Made by a program: the position numbers and the translations under genes. A DNA stretch of 64,000 nt, taken from contig DAXT01000018.1 in NCBI GenBank assembly GCA_002506535.1, positions 72,860 through 136,859 on the forward strand, given 5' to 3'. Below the pieces are notes generated by a model. The model made no database searches. It saw only the letters and a list, made by a program, of their open reading frames with translations, and had not been told where the DNA came from. This document shows positions 39,697-47,364 of this stretch, one piece after another (position 1 is the stretch's first letter; each line of letters opens with the position of its first letter). The stretch comes from Methanothrix harundinacea. GTDB taxonomy: Archaea; Halobacteriota; Methanosarcinia; Methanotrichales; Methanotrichaceae.

Positions 39697-41271
39697 TCAG
39701 CCCTCCTGTAACGTCCTCTTGGGATCGCCACCAGCTCCAAAGCCCCTTTCCGCTAGAGCCCTGCTAACCTCAGCCTCCACGATCTTCCGGACCTCATCCT
39801 CATAGACCTTTCGGCCGCTCTGGTGGGTCTGTTGAGGATCAAACTCCCGGATCGACCTCTCGAAGATGTTCCTCTCTTCTAGGAAGAACGGCCTCTCGCC
39901 GTTCTCGATCTTGAGGAGGGCCTCTTCAAACCGCTTTCGCATACCATCGTCGCCGTAGAAGTAATCCTCGATAGCCTTTTTCGTCATCTCCGGCATACCT
40001 TGCGAGACGAGGTTTGCCTCGGGGTCGTCCATATACAGGAGCGCCATCCTGATGACCTTGTGGAGACGGTGCTCCAGGGTCCCCTTCACCTCGCATCCCC
40101 TCTCAGCGCCATAGGGGTTTCGGAGGAGGATCAGGATCTCGTTGGCATGGTTCTCCCCCAGCTTCCTCCAGGGCTCAATCCGCCCTGCTGGAATCCCAGA
40201 ATACCTGGCGACCGCGCAGACTATCTCCTTCTGGTCGACAAACCCTCGAGTGAAGACATAAGCCCTATCGGCCTTTCCCGGATCGCACCCAAAGAGCATT
40301 CCCTCCGTCAGGGCTCGTTTGGCAAGTTCGTCTTCAGGGTCCTTTCTCCTCTTCTCTCTCCAGTAGCAGGGAACTAGGATTGGAGGTCGATTCACCCCCT
40401 CTACGAACTTCTCCCGCATCGCAAGGCTCGGCGGGTCCTCCCCTGGGTAGTGGCGACCGGCGACGAAAGGCCTCATGGCCTGGTGGATGAAATCGTCGAT
40501 GGCGGAGTAGTCCTGGCCGAGCTTGTCCACCATGATCTGATTGTCGACTAGGATGATCCCGTCCACCCCAACGCCGACCGGCTTTGTCATGAGGTCGTAA
40601 AGAGAGATCGTCGCCCCCAGGGCCCTCTTCGGCTCCTTCGCCCTCTGCTGAGGGTCCGTCCCTTCTTCGGTAAGAACCCCCAGTACGAATACCGGATAGG
40701 CGGGCCTCTCTCCCCGGATGTACCTGGTGATCGGATTTACGAAACCCGTCCCCGTTCCTCCGCCGAGAGAGACTATGAATAGGATACCGTCGCACATCTC
40801 CGACCCGCTGTTCCCCTGGAGGGCTGCAAGGGTCGTATAGCCCCTTATCTTATCCCATGCTCCCCTCAGGATGGGGTTCTCCGAGTCGTACTCATTGATG
40901 GCGTCCCTCTTTACATCTTCGTCAGTCCCAAAGATCTCGAAGACGGCCTTGAGAAACTCGGCCTGCCTCATGAACCCCTGCTTCTTGACATCGTACCCAT
41001 ACCGGTCGACGATCAGCTTCGAGGTCTTCGATTCGGAGCCGATGACGTCGTGGGGTATGAAAAAGCCGGGATAGCATCCCCTATCCAGGGAGCCGAAGAA
41101 TCTCTGGTTCTGGGTCTCCTGGACGTCTGCCTCCAGCCATAGCCCCTTAACTCCCCCGAAGGATACGTGCTCCCCTAGTGACCTGTTTAGGAGGGCGACG
41201 TCCTGGTTTTGTAGAAACCGCTCCGCTAGATGCCCTCCACAGCCCCCGATTCCGACTATGCATAATCTCAT
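39697..41271 (-). CDS. Tubulin/FtsZ-superfamily GTPase of the large FtsZ-like (Tubulin_2) class
   Basis: 524 residues from ATG 41269-41271, which overlaps the stop of the upstream membrane-protein gene (ATGA). N-terminal T1 loop LCIVGIGGCGGHLAERFL; T4 tubulin signature VSLGGGTGTGF near residue 175; NQIMVDKLGQDYSAIDDFIHQ in the position of the T7 loop. Large insertions and a C-terminal charged helical tail (VYEDEVRKIVEAEVSRAL) distinguish it from cell-division FtsZ (about 350-400 residues). Such FtsZ-like proteins were predicted from genome neighbourhoods to work in membrane remodelling; no biochemical role is established. Here it is the only soluble cytoplasmic protein of a surface-protein operon. 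Confidence 0.85.
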   Translation of the reverse strand: MRLCIVGIGGCGGHLAERFLQNQDVALLNRSLGEHVSFGGVKGLWLEADVQETQNQRFFGSLDRGCYPGFFIPHDVIGSESKTSKLIVDRYGYDVKKQGFMRQAEFLKAVFEIFGTDEDVKRDAINEYDSENPILRGAWDKIRGYTTLAALQGNSGSEMCDGILFIVSLGGGTGTGFVNPITRYIRGERPAYPVFVLGVLTEEGTDPQQRAKEPKRALGATISLYDLMTKPVGVGVDGIILVDNQIMVDKLGQDYSAIDDFIHQAMRPFVAGRHYPGEDPPSLAMREKFVEGVNRPPILVPCYWREKRRKDPEDELAKRALTEGMLFGCDPGKADRAYVFTRGFVDQKEIVCAVARYSGIPAGRIEPWRKLGENHANEILILLRNPYGAERGCEVKGTLEHRLHKVIRMALLYMDDPEANLVSQGMPEMTKKAIEDYFYGDDGMRKRFEEALLKIENGERPFFLEERNIFERSIREFDPQQTHQSGRKVYEDEVRKIVEAEVSRALAERGFGAGGDPKRTLQEG

Positions 41272-41915
41272 CTCATCCCTCCGAGAGCATCGGCGTAAAC
41301 AGGCCACAGGAGCGCCGCCTCCGAGGCGAAGAGGGCGAGGAAGGCAAAGGACCTCGATCCGAGATCGACCTCGGGATATATAGTCCCAAGATTGACGGAT
41401 AGGAAGATGGAGACGGCAAGGATCGGCACAGCGAACATTATGGCGACCTTCATGCTTTTGGAGATCTCGTAATAGGCGTAAACCTTACCCGGGATGAAGG
41501 CGGCCGTCACCAGGCTAAATAGGAGGACCAAAAGCCCGAAGGCAGCAAAACCGAGGGGACCTGAAGCCAGAGCTGAGATCTGGAAGTAGTTGTGCCGGGG
41601 GAATATCTCCGGGGTCAGGAAGTAGAAGTAGGCGAAGGCAGCAAAGAGGAGCATCCAGGCCGCCACGGCGGCAGCGTTGAAGTTTGATCCTTGCCGGGTG
41701 AACATCTCCTCCATGATCTCCTCTTTGAGTTTGTCTTTGGAGATCTTCCCGGCGTTGGCCTTGGGCTCTCCTTTATCATCCACCTTTAACTTGGATGTGG
41801 CCGCCACCCTCCGGTACGTCCTCTCCATGTTCAGCAGGTGGAGGGCTGCGCCTCCAGCCAATAGCAGAAGGAATAGCCCTACGCCGAAGATGCCGTTCAA
41901 AAAGAGGCTGGTCAT
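41268..41915 (-). CDS. Integral membrane protein of the tubulin-like operon
   Basis: 215 residues. About five membrane helices: one at 5-28, then a charged cytoplasmic-type loop (about 30-75, KLKVDDKGEPKANAGKISKD and KLKEEIMEEMF), then pairs at about 84-101, 113-140, 158-175 and 185-205. Not recognised as a known family. The start ATG is preceded by AGGAGG and overlaps the stop of the upstream gene by 4 nt; its own stop overlaps the tubulin-like gene. The highly charged loop is a natural docking site for the GTPase, which is inference from order and topology. Confidence 0.65.
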   Translation of the reverse strand: MTSLFLNGIFGVGLFLLLLAGGAALHLLNMERTYRRVAATSKLKVDDKGEPKANAGKISKDKLKEEIMEEMFTRQGSNFNAAAVAAWMLLFAAFAYFYFLTPEIFPRHNYFQISALASGPLGFAAFGLLVLLFSLVTAAFIPGKVYAYYEISKSMKVAIMFAVPILAVSIFLSVNLGTIYPEVDLGSRSFAFLALFASEAALLWPVYADALGGMR

Positions 41916-43354
41916 CGGTAAAACCTCCTCTCGATCACGATCCCGCCGATCAGCGCCGCCAGCAGAACGGCGAGGATGTTTGCGACCGTTACCGCTGAGT
42001 ATATCGGGTATTTGACGATCTTAGGGTTGATCGCGCCACCCGAGAGGAGGTCGGTCTCCTCCCTCGAGTTCTGGTCCGTCGCCGAGTACCTGAAGTAATA
42101 TGCAAAGCTCTCGTCGGCGTCGGATACGTCGAAGGGAGGAACGTCGAAGATGACCTCTTGCGCCTCCTCAGAGGCTCCGATGACCCTGGTATCCTGATAC
42201 CTGTTGGGATGAGCCGGTGTGGTGGTGTACAGGTCAATTCTCAGGCTGCTCACCTCGGGGTTCTTCACCTTGAGGCTGAACCTGTAATTCTGCCACCAGA
42301 ACCGGTTCTCGTCGGCGGGGACCGCGTCCGGATCCGAGACGTATATCTTGGGGCTCGGCAGGAGGGAGGGTCCGTAGAAGATCTCTGTCCTGTTGCTGTC
42401 GAGTCCGTCGTCGAAGGTGTAGTAGTAAGAGAAGTTCTTTCCGGCGTCCCCCTCTGCGAAGAGGCCGTACTGGCTAGCTATGAAGGTGACGTTCGTCCCC
42501 GTCTTCACAACTTGGGTCAGATTTCTCATCTCTCTATCCTGGTCGTCGAGGATGTGAAGGATGACGTTTATCATATCTCCGTCGGCATCGATGAACCTTG
42601 CCTCATACCGGATGGGGTCGTTGTACCTCGCCCTCGATGGGTCGACTCTGATCCTCTCAGCGTCCGCTTCCGGGGGGCTGTTGACCAGGTCCAGCTCGAG
42701 GACGCTGTAATAATTATCCTGCTGGTAGGGCTTTGCATACATCGTGTCGGTGTAGTAGGTGTTGTGCATGTCGTTGAACCATATCCGGAAGGTGGCGTTC
42801 CCCACCTCCTTAGAATCGTCGAAGGGGGTTATGGCGGACCAGTCCCTGACGGTGGCGTTGGTCTTCTCGTTGTACTCGTTTGCGAGGATGATCCTCTGAC
42901 CCCCGATCCTGGTGAACTCCTTCTCGCCGGGACCCTTAGCCTCCAGCCAGAGGTACACGTCAGACCGGACCTCGATGGGGTTCTCGTTCTTCACCCAGGC
43001 GTAAATATCCAGCTCGTCGTTTCTCGTGATATCTCCCTTCCCCGAGGGGTACCATATCAGGACTGTGGGGCTCTTGTATTCCTTCGGCGGGACGAAGGGT
43101 ATATGGAGGAGCTTTTTCAGGTACTCGAACTTGGTGGGTTCGTCCTGCTTCCACTTCTCCATGTTTCCGATCATGTTATCCAGATCCAGCTGCACGACCC
43201 TCCTGCTGCTGCTGGAGCTGCTCGGCTCCCCCCCGCTGCTCCCGCCGCTGGATGAGGGGGTCGGTTTGGGAGGCGATGGGCTCACCCCCTGGGCCTCGGC
43301 CGCCAGGGGGAGGAGGAGCAGAATTATGATGATGCATGCCGCAAATATCTTCAT
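41912..43354 (-). CDS. Exported beta-domain protein with C-terminal membrane anchor
   Basis: 480 residues. Signal peptide MKIFAACIIIILLLLPLAAEA; then a Pro/Ser/Gly-rich low-complexity linker (about 25-50); then two or three Ig-like beta domains (WYPSGKGDITRNDELDIYAWVKNENP; RVDPSRARYNDPIRYEARFIDADGD; NYRFSLKVKNPEVSSLRIDLYT). The end is a single membrane helix, VTVANILAVLLAALIGGIVI, with ERRFYR inside the cell. Several N-x-T/S sites suit archaeal N-glycosylation. One base separates it from the upstream 663-residue gene, and it overlaps the next gene by 4 nt. Likely projects from the membrane toward the S-layer or sheath. Confidence 0.7.
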   Translation of the reverse strand: MKIFAACIIIILLLLPLAAEAQGVSPSPPKPTPSSSGGSSGGEPSSSSSSRRVVQLDLDNMIGNMEKWKQDEPTKFEYLKKLLHIPFVPPKEYKSPTVLIWYPSGKGDITRNDELDIYAWVKNENPIEVRSDVYLWLEAKGPGEKEFTRIGGQRIILANEYNEKTNATVRDWSAITPFDDSKEVGNATFRIWFNDMHNTYYTDTMYAKPYQQDNYYSVLELDLVNSPPEADAERIRVDPSRARYNDPIRYEARFIDADGDMINVILHILDDQDREMRNLTQVVKTGTNVTFIASQYGLFAEGDAGKNFSYYYTFDDGLDSNRTEIFYGPSLLPSPKIYVSDPDAVPADENRFWWQNYRFSLKVKNPEVSSLRIDLYTTTPAHPNRYQDTRVIGASEEAQEVIFDVPPFDVSDADESFAYYFRYSATDQNSREETDLLSGGAINPKIVKYPIYSAVTVANILAVLLAALIGGIVIERRFYR

Positions 43355-43355
43355 A

Positions 43356-45347
43356 TCAAACCCCGACCGGCGTGAAGTCTACCTCCAGATGGTAGGGGTA
43401 TCCTATCCACTCCAGCCTCTTCCACTCGGCCGATTCAGAGACGTAGACCTTTGGATCGTTTGCCAGGGTCCAGACGGTCCGGTCCATGGTGGTTACGAGA
43501 TCGACGGATAGTCTATTCAGAGATGAGCGGACCTCAACCCCGTAGATGTATACGTACTCGCCCCGGACGTTGTCGTAGGTCACGTTCCAGGTCTTATTTC
43601 TGAAGTTTGCTACCATATCTGGGCCGGAGTATCCTTCCTCGCCGTCCAGGAACCTGGTTCCAGAGAGGAACCTGAACCTCGACTCGCCGAGGAACGGCTC
43701 TTCGAAGGGAAGCCTATCTATGGTGAAGTTGATGGACCTCTCGGTGATGTTCAAGCTCTGGGGCTTGGCTGCCTCGATCCAGCTCTTTCGGACGGGATCG
43801 TAAACCTCCAGCTTCACCACCAGGGATTCTGTGCTCTCCGGAGCGTACATCTCCATCGTATAGACGTAGGGAGTTCGAAGGAGCCTCTCCCTCGGCGGGT
43901 GGAACGTGGCGTCCCAGGAACCGAGAGATCCGTTGCCGGGTGATACTCTTCCAGAGATCGACTCCTTGAAGAGGTGTGGTCCCTGGAAGATCGATGGTGG
44001 TGAAGCCACCCTTATGAACCTGTAGCTGACGCTTCCGGCGACGTCTCCCTCGAAGGATAAGTCCCTCCAGCTGATCAGAGGGTCGCCGTTGTAGGTGGCG
44101 ATCCCCTGACTTCTCCAGATCCCGGACTCTGGCTCGCTCGTCTGAAGCTCTATATCACAGACGGGAAGGGCGGTCTCGACCTCCACAGAGTAGGTGTACC
44201 GAGATACTGTGCTCCCCCTCTCTGGAGTGACGGTGTTGTTCTGATACCTTATCAGGACGATCTCGGGCCCCAGGTAGACCTTCCCCTCTTCCTCGCGGCT
44301 GGTCCCCAGGGGGCTCTCGGATCCGGGGTAATAGAAGCTGAAGTAGTAAGATGAAGTGCCCTCCGAGCCGATAGTCTCGCTAGGGCTGACACCGGTCCAT
44401 TCCATCCTCTGCCAGCGGGTTGCTTCGTTGTACCTCTTCTTCCCGGCGAGCCTGAACTGGTTCTGATCTATGTCCCATACGTTGAGGCCGACGTCCAGGC
44501 TCTTTGAGCCCTTGAAATCGAGGGTGTAGGTGAAGGGCGACCCCGAGAAGCCGTCTATCGGGCTTACGGTGGCGTTCTCGTATTCGTATTCCACGGGCCA
44601 GAAGGGCCCCTCGAATACCTCGGTCTGCTTTCTTCCCACGAACCTGTAGTGGGCACCGATGAAGTCAAAGTCCAGGGAGACGTTCTCCCACCTCAGGGTC
44701 TGCCAGGCGCCGATGCTGGTGTAGTTGATGGCCCCCAAATCCTTCCAGGGGCCTATAACCTCGGGGGCGACCTGGAGGGATACCGCGTCCTCGGCGCTCG
44801 AGAAGACGTCGATCCGATAGCTGTAAAGGGTCTCGTCGGTGCCCATCTTTGGAGATACCTCAGCGTTCTTGTAGACGGTGATCATCTTGATGAGGGACGG
44901 CTCGCCGTCGTAGCTCTCACGGGTCACGGGATCTCCGACGAGGGGAGTTATCAACACCCTGTACCAGACTTTATCCCAGATGCTGGTGTCGTTATCGTCC
45001 GTCGCCCATCTGCCGAAGGCTCCCCGGCTCATCTCCGGGGATCTGAAGTTGACGTTGAAGCTGACGTCTTGGGACGAGCGGGCTGTGAGGCTGATGTCAA
45101 AGTTGTATTTCTTTGACGCGGAGTAATCGGTGTAGTCTGGTCCCACCTCCAGCTCCACCACGTACCGCATGGGGTTGTTCATCGCATTTGTCAGGTGGAC
45201 TTTGTAGACTATGGGCTGGTTGACGTTGTAGGGCATATTCGCGGTGCCGACCTGATGGAAGCTCACCGAAGCTTCCGTCTGGCCAAGGGCTGGAGCCAGA
45301 ATCAGCGTCGCCACGATAAAAACAAGGAGCGAGCGTCTTGGAGACAT
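43356..45347 (-). CDS. Large secreted repeat protein, first gene of the tubulin-like operon
   Basis: 663 residues from ATG 45345-45347 (MSPRRSLLVFIVATLILAPALG, a signal peptide); a TTG three codons earlier is less likely. The mature protein holds five related beta modules of about 100-120 residues. Each opens V-(S/T)-P-x-x-G...Y-x-Y and has W-x-x-L/M-x-W near the middle and Y-x-F...F/Y-x-G-P at the end (e.g. NTVTPERGSTVSRYTYSVEV; PIDGFSGSPFTYTLDF). No C-terminal membrane helix is seen, so it is released or held by partners such as the anchored 480-residue protein. A TATA-like TTTAATAGATATATC lies on the minus strand near 45411-45425. Family not recognised. Confidence 0.7.
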   Translation of the reverse strand: MSPRRSLLVFIVATLILAPALGQTEASVSFHQVGTANMPYNVNQPIVYKVHLTNAMNNPMRYVVELEVGPDYTDYSASKKYNFDISLTARSSQDVSFNVNFRSPEMSRGAFGRWATDDNDTSIWDKVWYRVLITPLVGDPVTRESYDGEPSLIKMITVYKNAEVSPKMGTDETLYSYRIDVFSSAEDAVSLQVAPEVIGPWKDLGAINYTSIGAWQTLRWENVSLDFDFIGAHYRFVGRKQTEVFEGPFWPVEYEYENATVSPIDGFSGSPFTYTLDFKGSKSLDVGLNVWDIDQNQFRLAGKKRYNEATRWQRMEWTGVSPSETIGSEGTSSYYFSFYYPGSESPLGTSREEEGKVYLGPEIVLIRYQNNTVTPERGSTVSRYTYSVEVETALPVCDIELQTSEPESGIWRSQGIATYNGDPLISWRDLSFEGDVAGSVSYRFIRVASPPSIFQGPHLFKESISGRVSPGNGSLGSWDATFHPPRERLLRTPYVYTMEMYAPESTESLVVKLEVYDPVRKSWIEAAKPQSLNITERSINFTIDRLPFEEPFLGESRFRFLSGTRFLDGEEGYSGPDMVANFRNKTWNVTYDNVRGEYVYIYGVEVRSSLNRLSVDLVTTMDRTVWTLANDPKVYVSESAEWKRLEWIGYPYHLEVDFTPVGV

Positions 45348-45490
45348 CAATCCCAAATAACCACCACGATTTCCATGGATCTCTTCGAGTTACCTTTCGG
45401 TCTATTTGAGATATATCTATTAAATGTTAACGGATGAATCGACTGCATATTGGAGCCAAAAGAGTGGCGGAGCCAGAGGGGCAGCGGGCG

Positions 45491-46630
45491 TTACCCGTCG
45501 ATCGCCCTGCTGGCCGCCTCTACCCCGGCACCCAATCTCGGTATAACGCCCTCCTTCGCCAGGACCAGCTCCAGGGTCTGGATCGTCCTGAGAACGTCCG
45601 CCTCGGTGCAGGCGCCCATGGTACCTATCCTGAATATCTTCCCCTTCAGCCCTTCCTGGCCGCCGGATATGACGACGCCGCGTTTTCGCATACCGCCGCG
45701 AAGCTGGCCGTCGGTGATCCCATCAGGCATCTTCATGGCGGTGACGGTGTTGGAGTAGGTGGTGTGCTCGTTCACCCGGGGGAAGATCTCGATATCCAGG
45801 GCCGATGCCGCCTCCCTCACCCCTTTTGCGAGCCCGGCCATCCGGGCCCGTCTCTCAGGGAAGCCCTCTTCTGCGGCCATGTTTAGCGCCTCCTGGAGGG
45901 CGTAGAAGAGGGAGACCGCCGGGGTGTAAGGCGTCTGGTTCTTCTTCGCCTTATCGAGGTGGGCCTTGAGGTCGGTGTAGTAGCCGCCTTTCCCGTCCTC
46001 CAGCATCTCCTCTGCCCTCTTGCTGACGGTGACCATGGCGAGCCCCGGCGGGACCGCGAGGCACTTCTGAGATCCTGTGATGGCGATATCGATCCCCCAC
46101 TCGTCGGTGAGAAAATCGTTTCCTCCGACGGAGGATATCCCGTCGACGATGAAGAGGGCGTCGTACTTCCTTGCGAGCCTTCCGACCTCTTTGGCCGGGT
46201 TGACGATCCCGACGGAGGTCTCGTTGTGGACGATGGATACGGCCTTAGCCCCCTCTTCGAGGGCAGCCCCGATCCGGTCCAGGTCGAAGGGAGTCCCCCA
46301 GGGGAACTCCAGGAGGACGGCGGTCCCGTACCGGTCGCCGAGCTCTGTGAACCTCTCTCCGAACTTGCCGTTGGTGACGGTGACGATCTTATCCCCTTTG
46401 CCGATGATCCCGCCGACGGCCGCCTCCATGCCGGCGGTTCCGCTGCCGCTCAGGATCACGGCGTCGTTCTCCGTCTCGAAGAGCGCCTTCAGCCGCGACC
46501 TGCAGTCTTCGTATATCTTCTCGAAGTCGGAGCTCCTGTGGCTGATCATAGGCTTCGACATCGCCCGCAGGACCCTCTGGGGCACCTTGACCGGTCCTGG
46601 GATCATGAGCAGCGTATCCTCGATATCCAA
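45491..46630 (-). CDS. Class V aminotransferase (serine/alanine-glyoxylate aminotransferase family)
   Basis: 379 residues. MIPGPVKVPQRVLRAM opening, GSGTAGMEAAVG binding the PLP phosphate, HNETSVGIVNP, IVDGISSVGG with the PLP-ring Asp, and the Schiff-base Lys in TGSQKCLAVPPG. C-terminal FRIGTMGACTEADVLRTI is typical. Methanogen relatives have been linked to alanine/aspartate-pyruvate transamination; the exact pair is not decided by sequence. The minus-strand TATA GGTTTATATAGG (about 46657-46668) lies inside the end of the rnhB gene. Confidence 0.9.
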   Translation of the reverse strand: MDIEDTLLMIPGPVKVPQRVLRAMSKPMISHRSSDFEKIYEDCRSRLKALFETENDAVILSGSGTAGMEAAVGGIIGKGDKIVTVTNGKFGERFTELGDRYGTAVLLEFPWGTPFDLDRIGAALEEGAKAVSIVHNETSVGIVNPAKEVGRLARKYDALFIVDGISSVGGNDFLTDEWGIDIAITGSQKCLAVPPGLAMVTVSKRAEEMLEDGKGGYYTDLKAHLDKAKKNQTPYTPAVSLFYALQEALNMAAEEGFPERRARMAGLAKGVREAASALDIEIFPRVNEHTTYSNTVTAMKMPDGITDGQLRGGMRKRGVVISGGQEGLKGKIFRIGTMGACTEADVLRTIQTLELVLAKEGVIPRLGAGVEAASRAIDG

Positions 46631-46663
46631 ATCTTATCCCTCAACCCAACAACACCAGGAAGC

Positions 46664-47296
46664 CTATATAAACCTAGCTTTTATCCTCTCTGCCGTCTTC
46701 CAGCTCTTTCTTGCGAAGGGCGGAAGGTCGCCGTGTTCTCTAACCCAGCCTTCGAGGAACTGGACGGTGGCCGGGTCTGACGGGTATCCGCTCCCGATCT
46801 CTTTTCCGACGGCCGCCTCGATCTCCTTCACCGACCGGTCCCTATTCACCTTGGCGAGGATCGATGCGGCGGCCACCACGGAGTGATTCTTATCTGCCCT
46901 GTGCTCGGCGACGACCTCCATCTCCGTTCGGCTCCCCTCCTTCACCCTTCTGGCGAACCGTTCGGGGTCGACGTCGGCGGCGTCCAGGATCGCCCTGTCC
47001 GCCGACAGCTTCTCCACCACCTTAGAGAAGCTCTTGACCATGATCTCGTTCATCGTCATCAGCTGGCGGAGCTCGTCGATCACCTCCGGCCTCACCTCCA
47101 GGATGTATTTGTCGAGAACGATCTTCTCGATCTTTGGGGCGAGGGTCTCCCTCCTAGCTGGGGTGAGGAGCTTTGAGTCCTTCACCCCCAGGGCCGCAAG
47201 GTCGAAGAGCCGGTCCTCGTCGATGACCACCCCGGCTACGAACATCGAGCCGATGACGGGACCCTTCCCCGCCTCGTCGGCGCCTAAAAATCGCAT
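46664..47296 (-). CDS. rnhB: Ribonuclease HII
   Basis: 210 residues, the standard archaeal length. Catalytic acids in GADEAGKGPVIG (Asp-Glu), AILDAADVDPERF (Asp) and HSVVAAASILAKVNRDR (second Asp). The C-terminal YPSDPATVQFLEGW substrate-handling segment is present. Removes RNA from RNA/DNA hybrids. Located just downstream of the convergent or unrelated surface-protein region. Confidence 0.95.
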   Translation of the reverse strand: MRFLGADEAGKGPVIGSMFVAGVVIDEDRLFDLAALGVKDSKLLTPARRETLAPKIEKIVLDKYILEVRPEVIDELRQLMTMNEIMVKSFSKVVEKLSADRAILDAADVDPERFARRVKEGSRTEMEVVAEHRADKNHSVVAAASILAKVNRDRSVKEIEAAVGKEIGSGYPSDPATVQFLEGWVREHGDLPPFARKSWKTAERIKARFI

Positions 47297-47364
47297 CGGT
47301 CATATGGTGGGGGCCGGTGGTATTTGAATCGATCGAAGATGAGGGAGAGGTGGGCCGAGATGAT

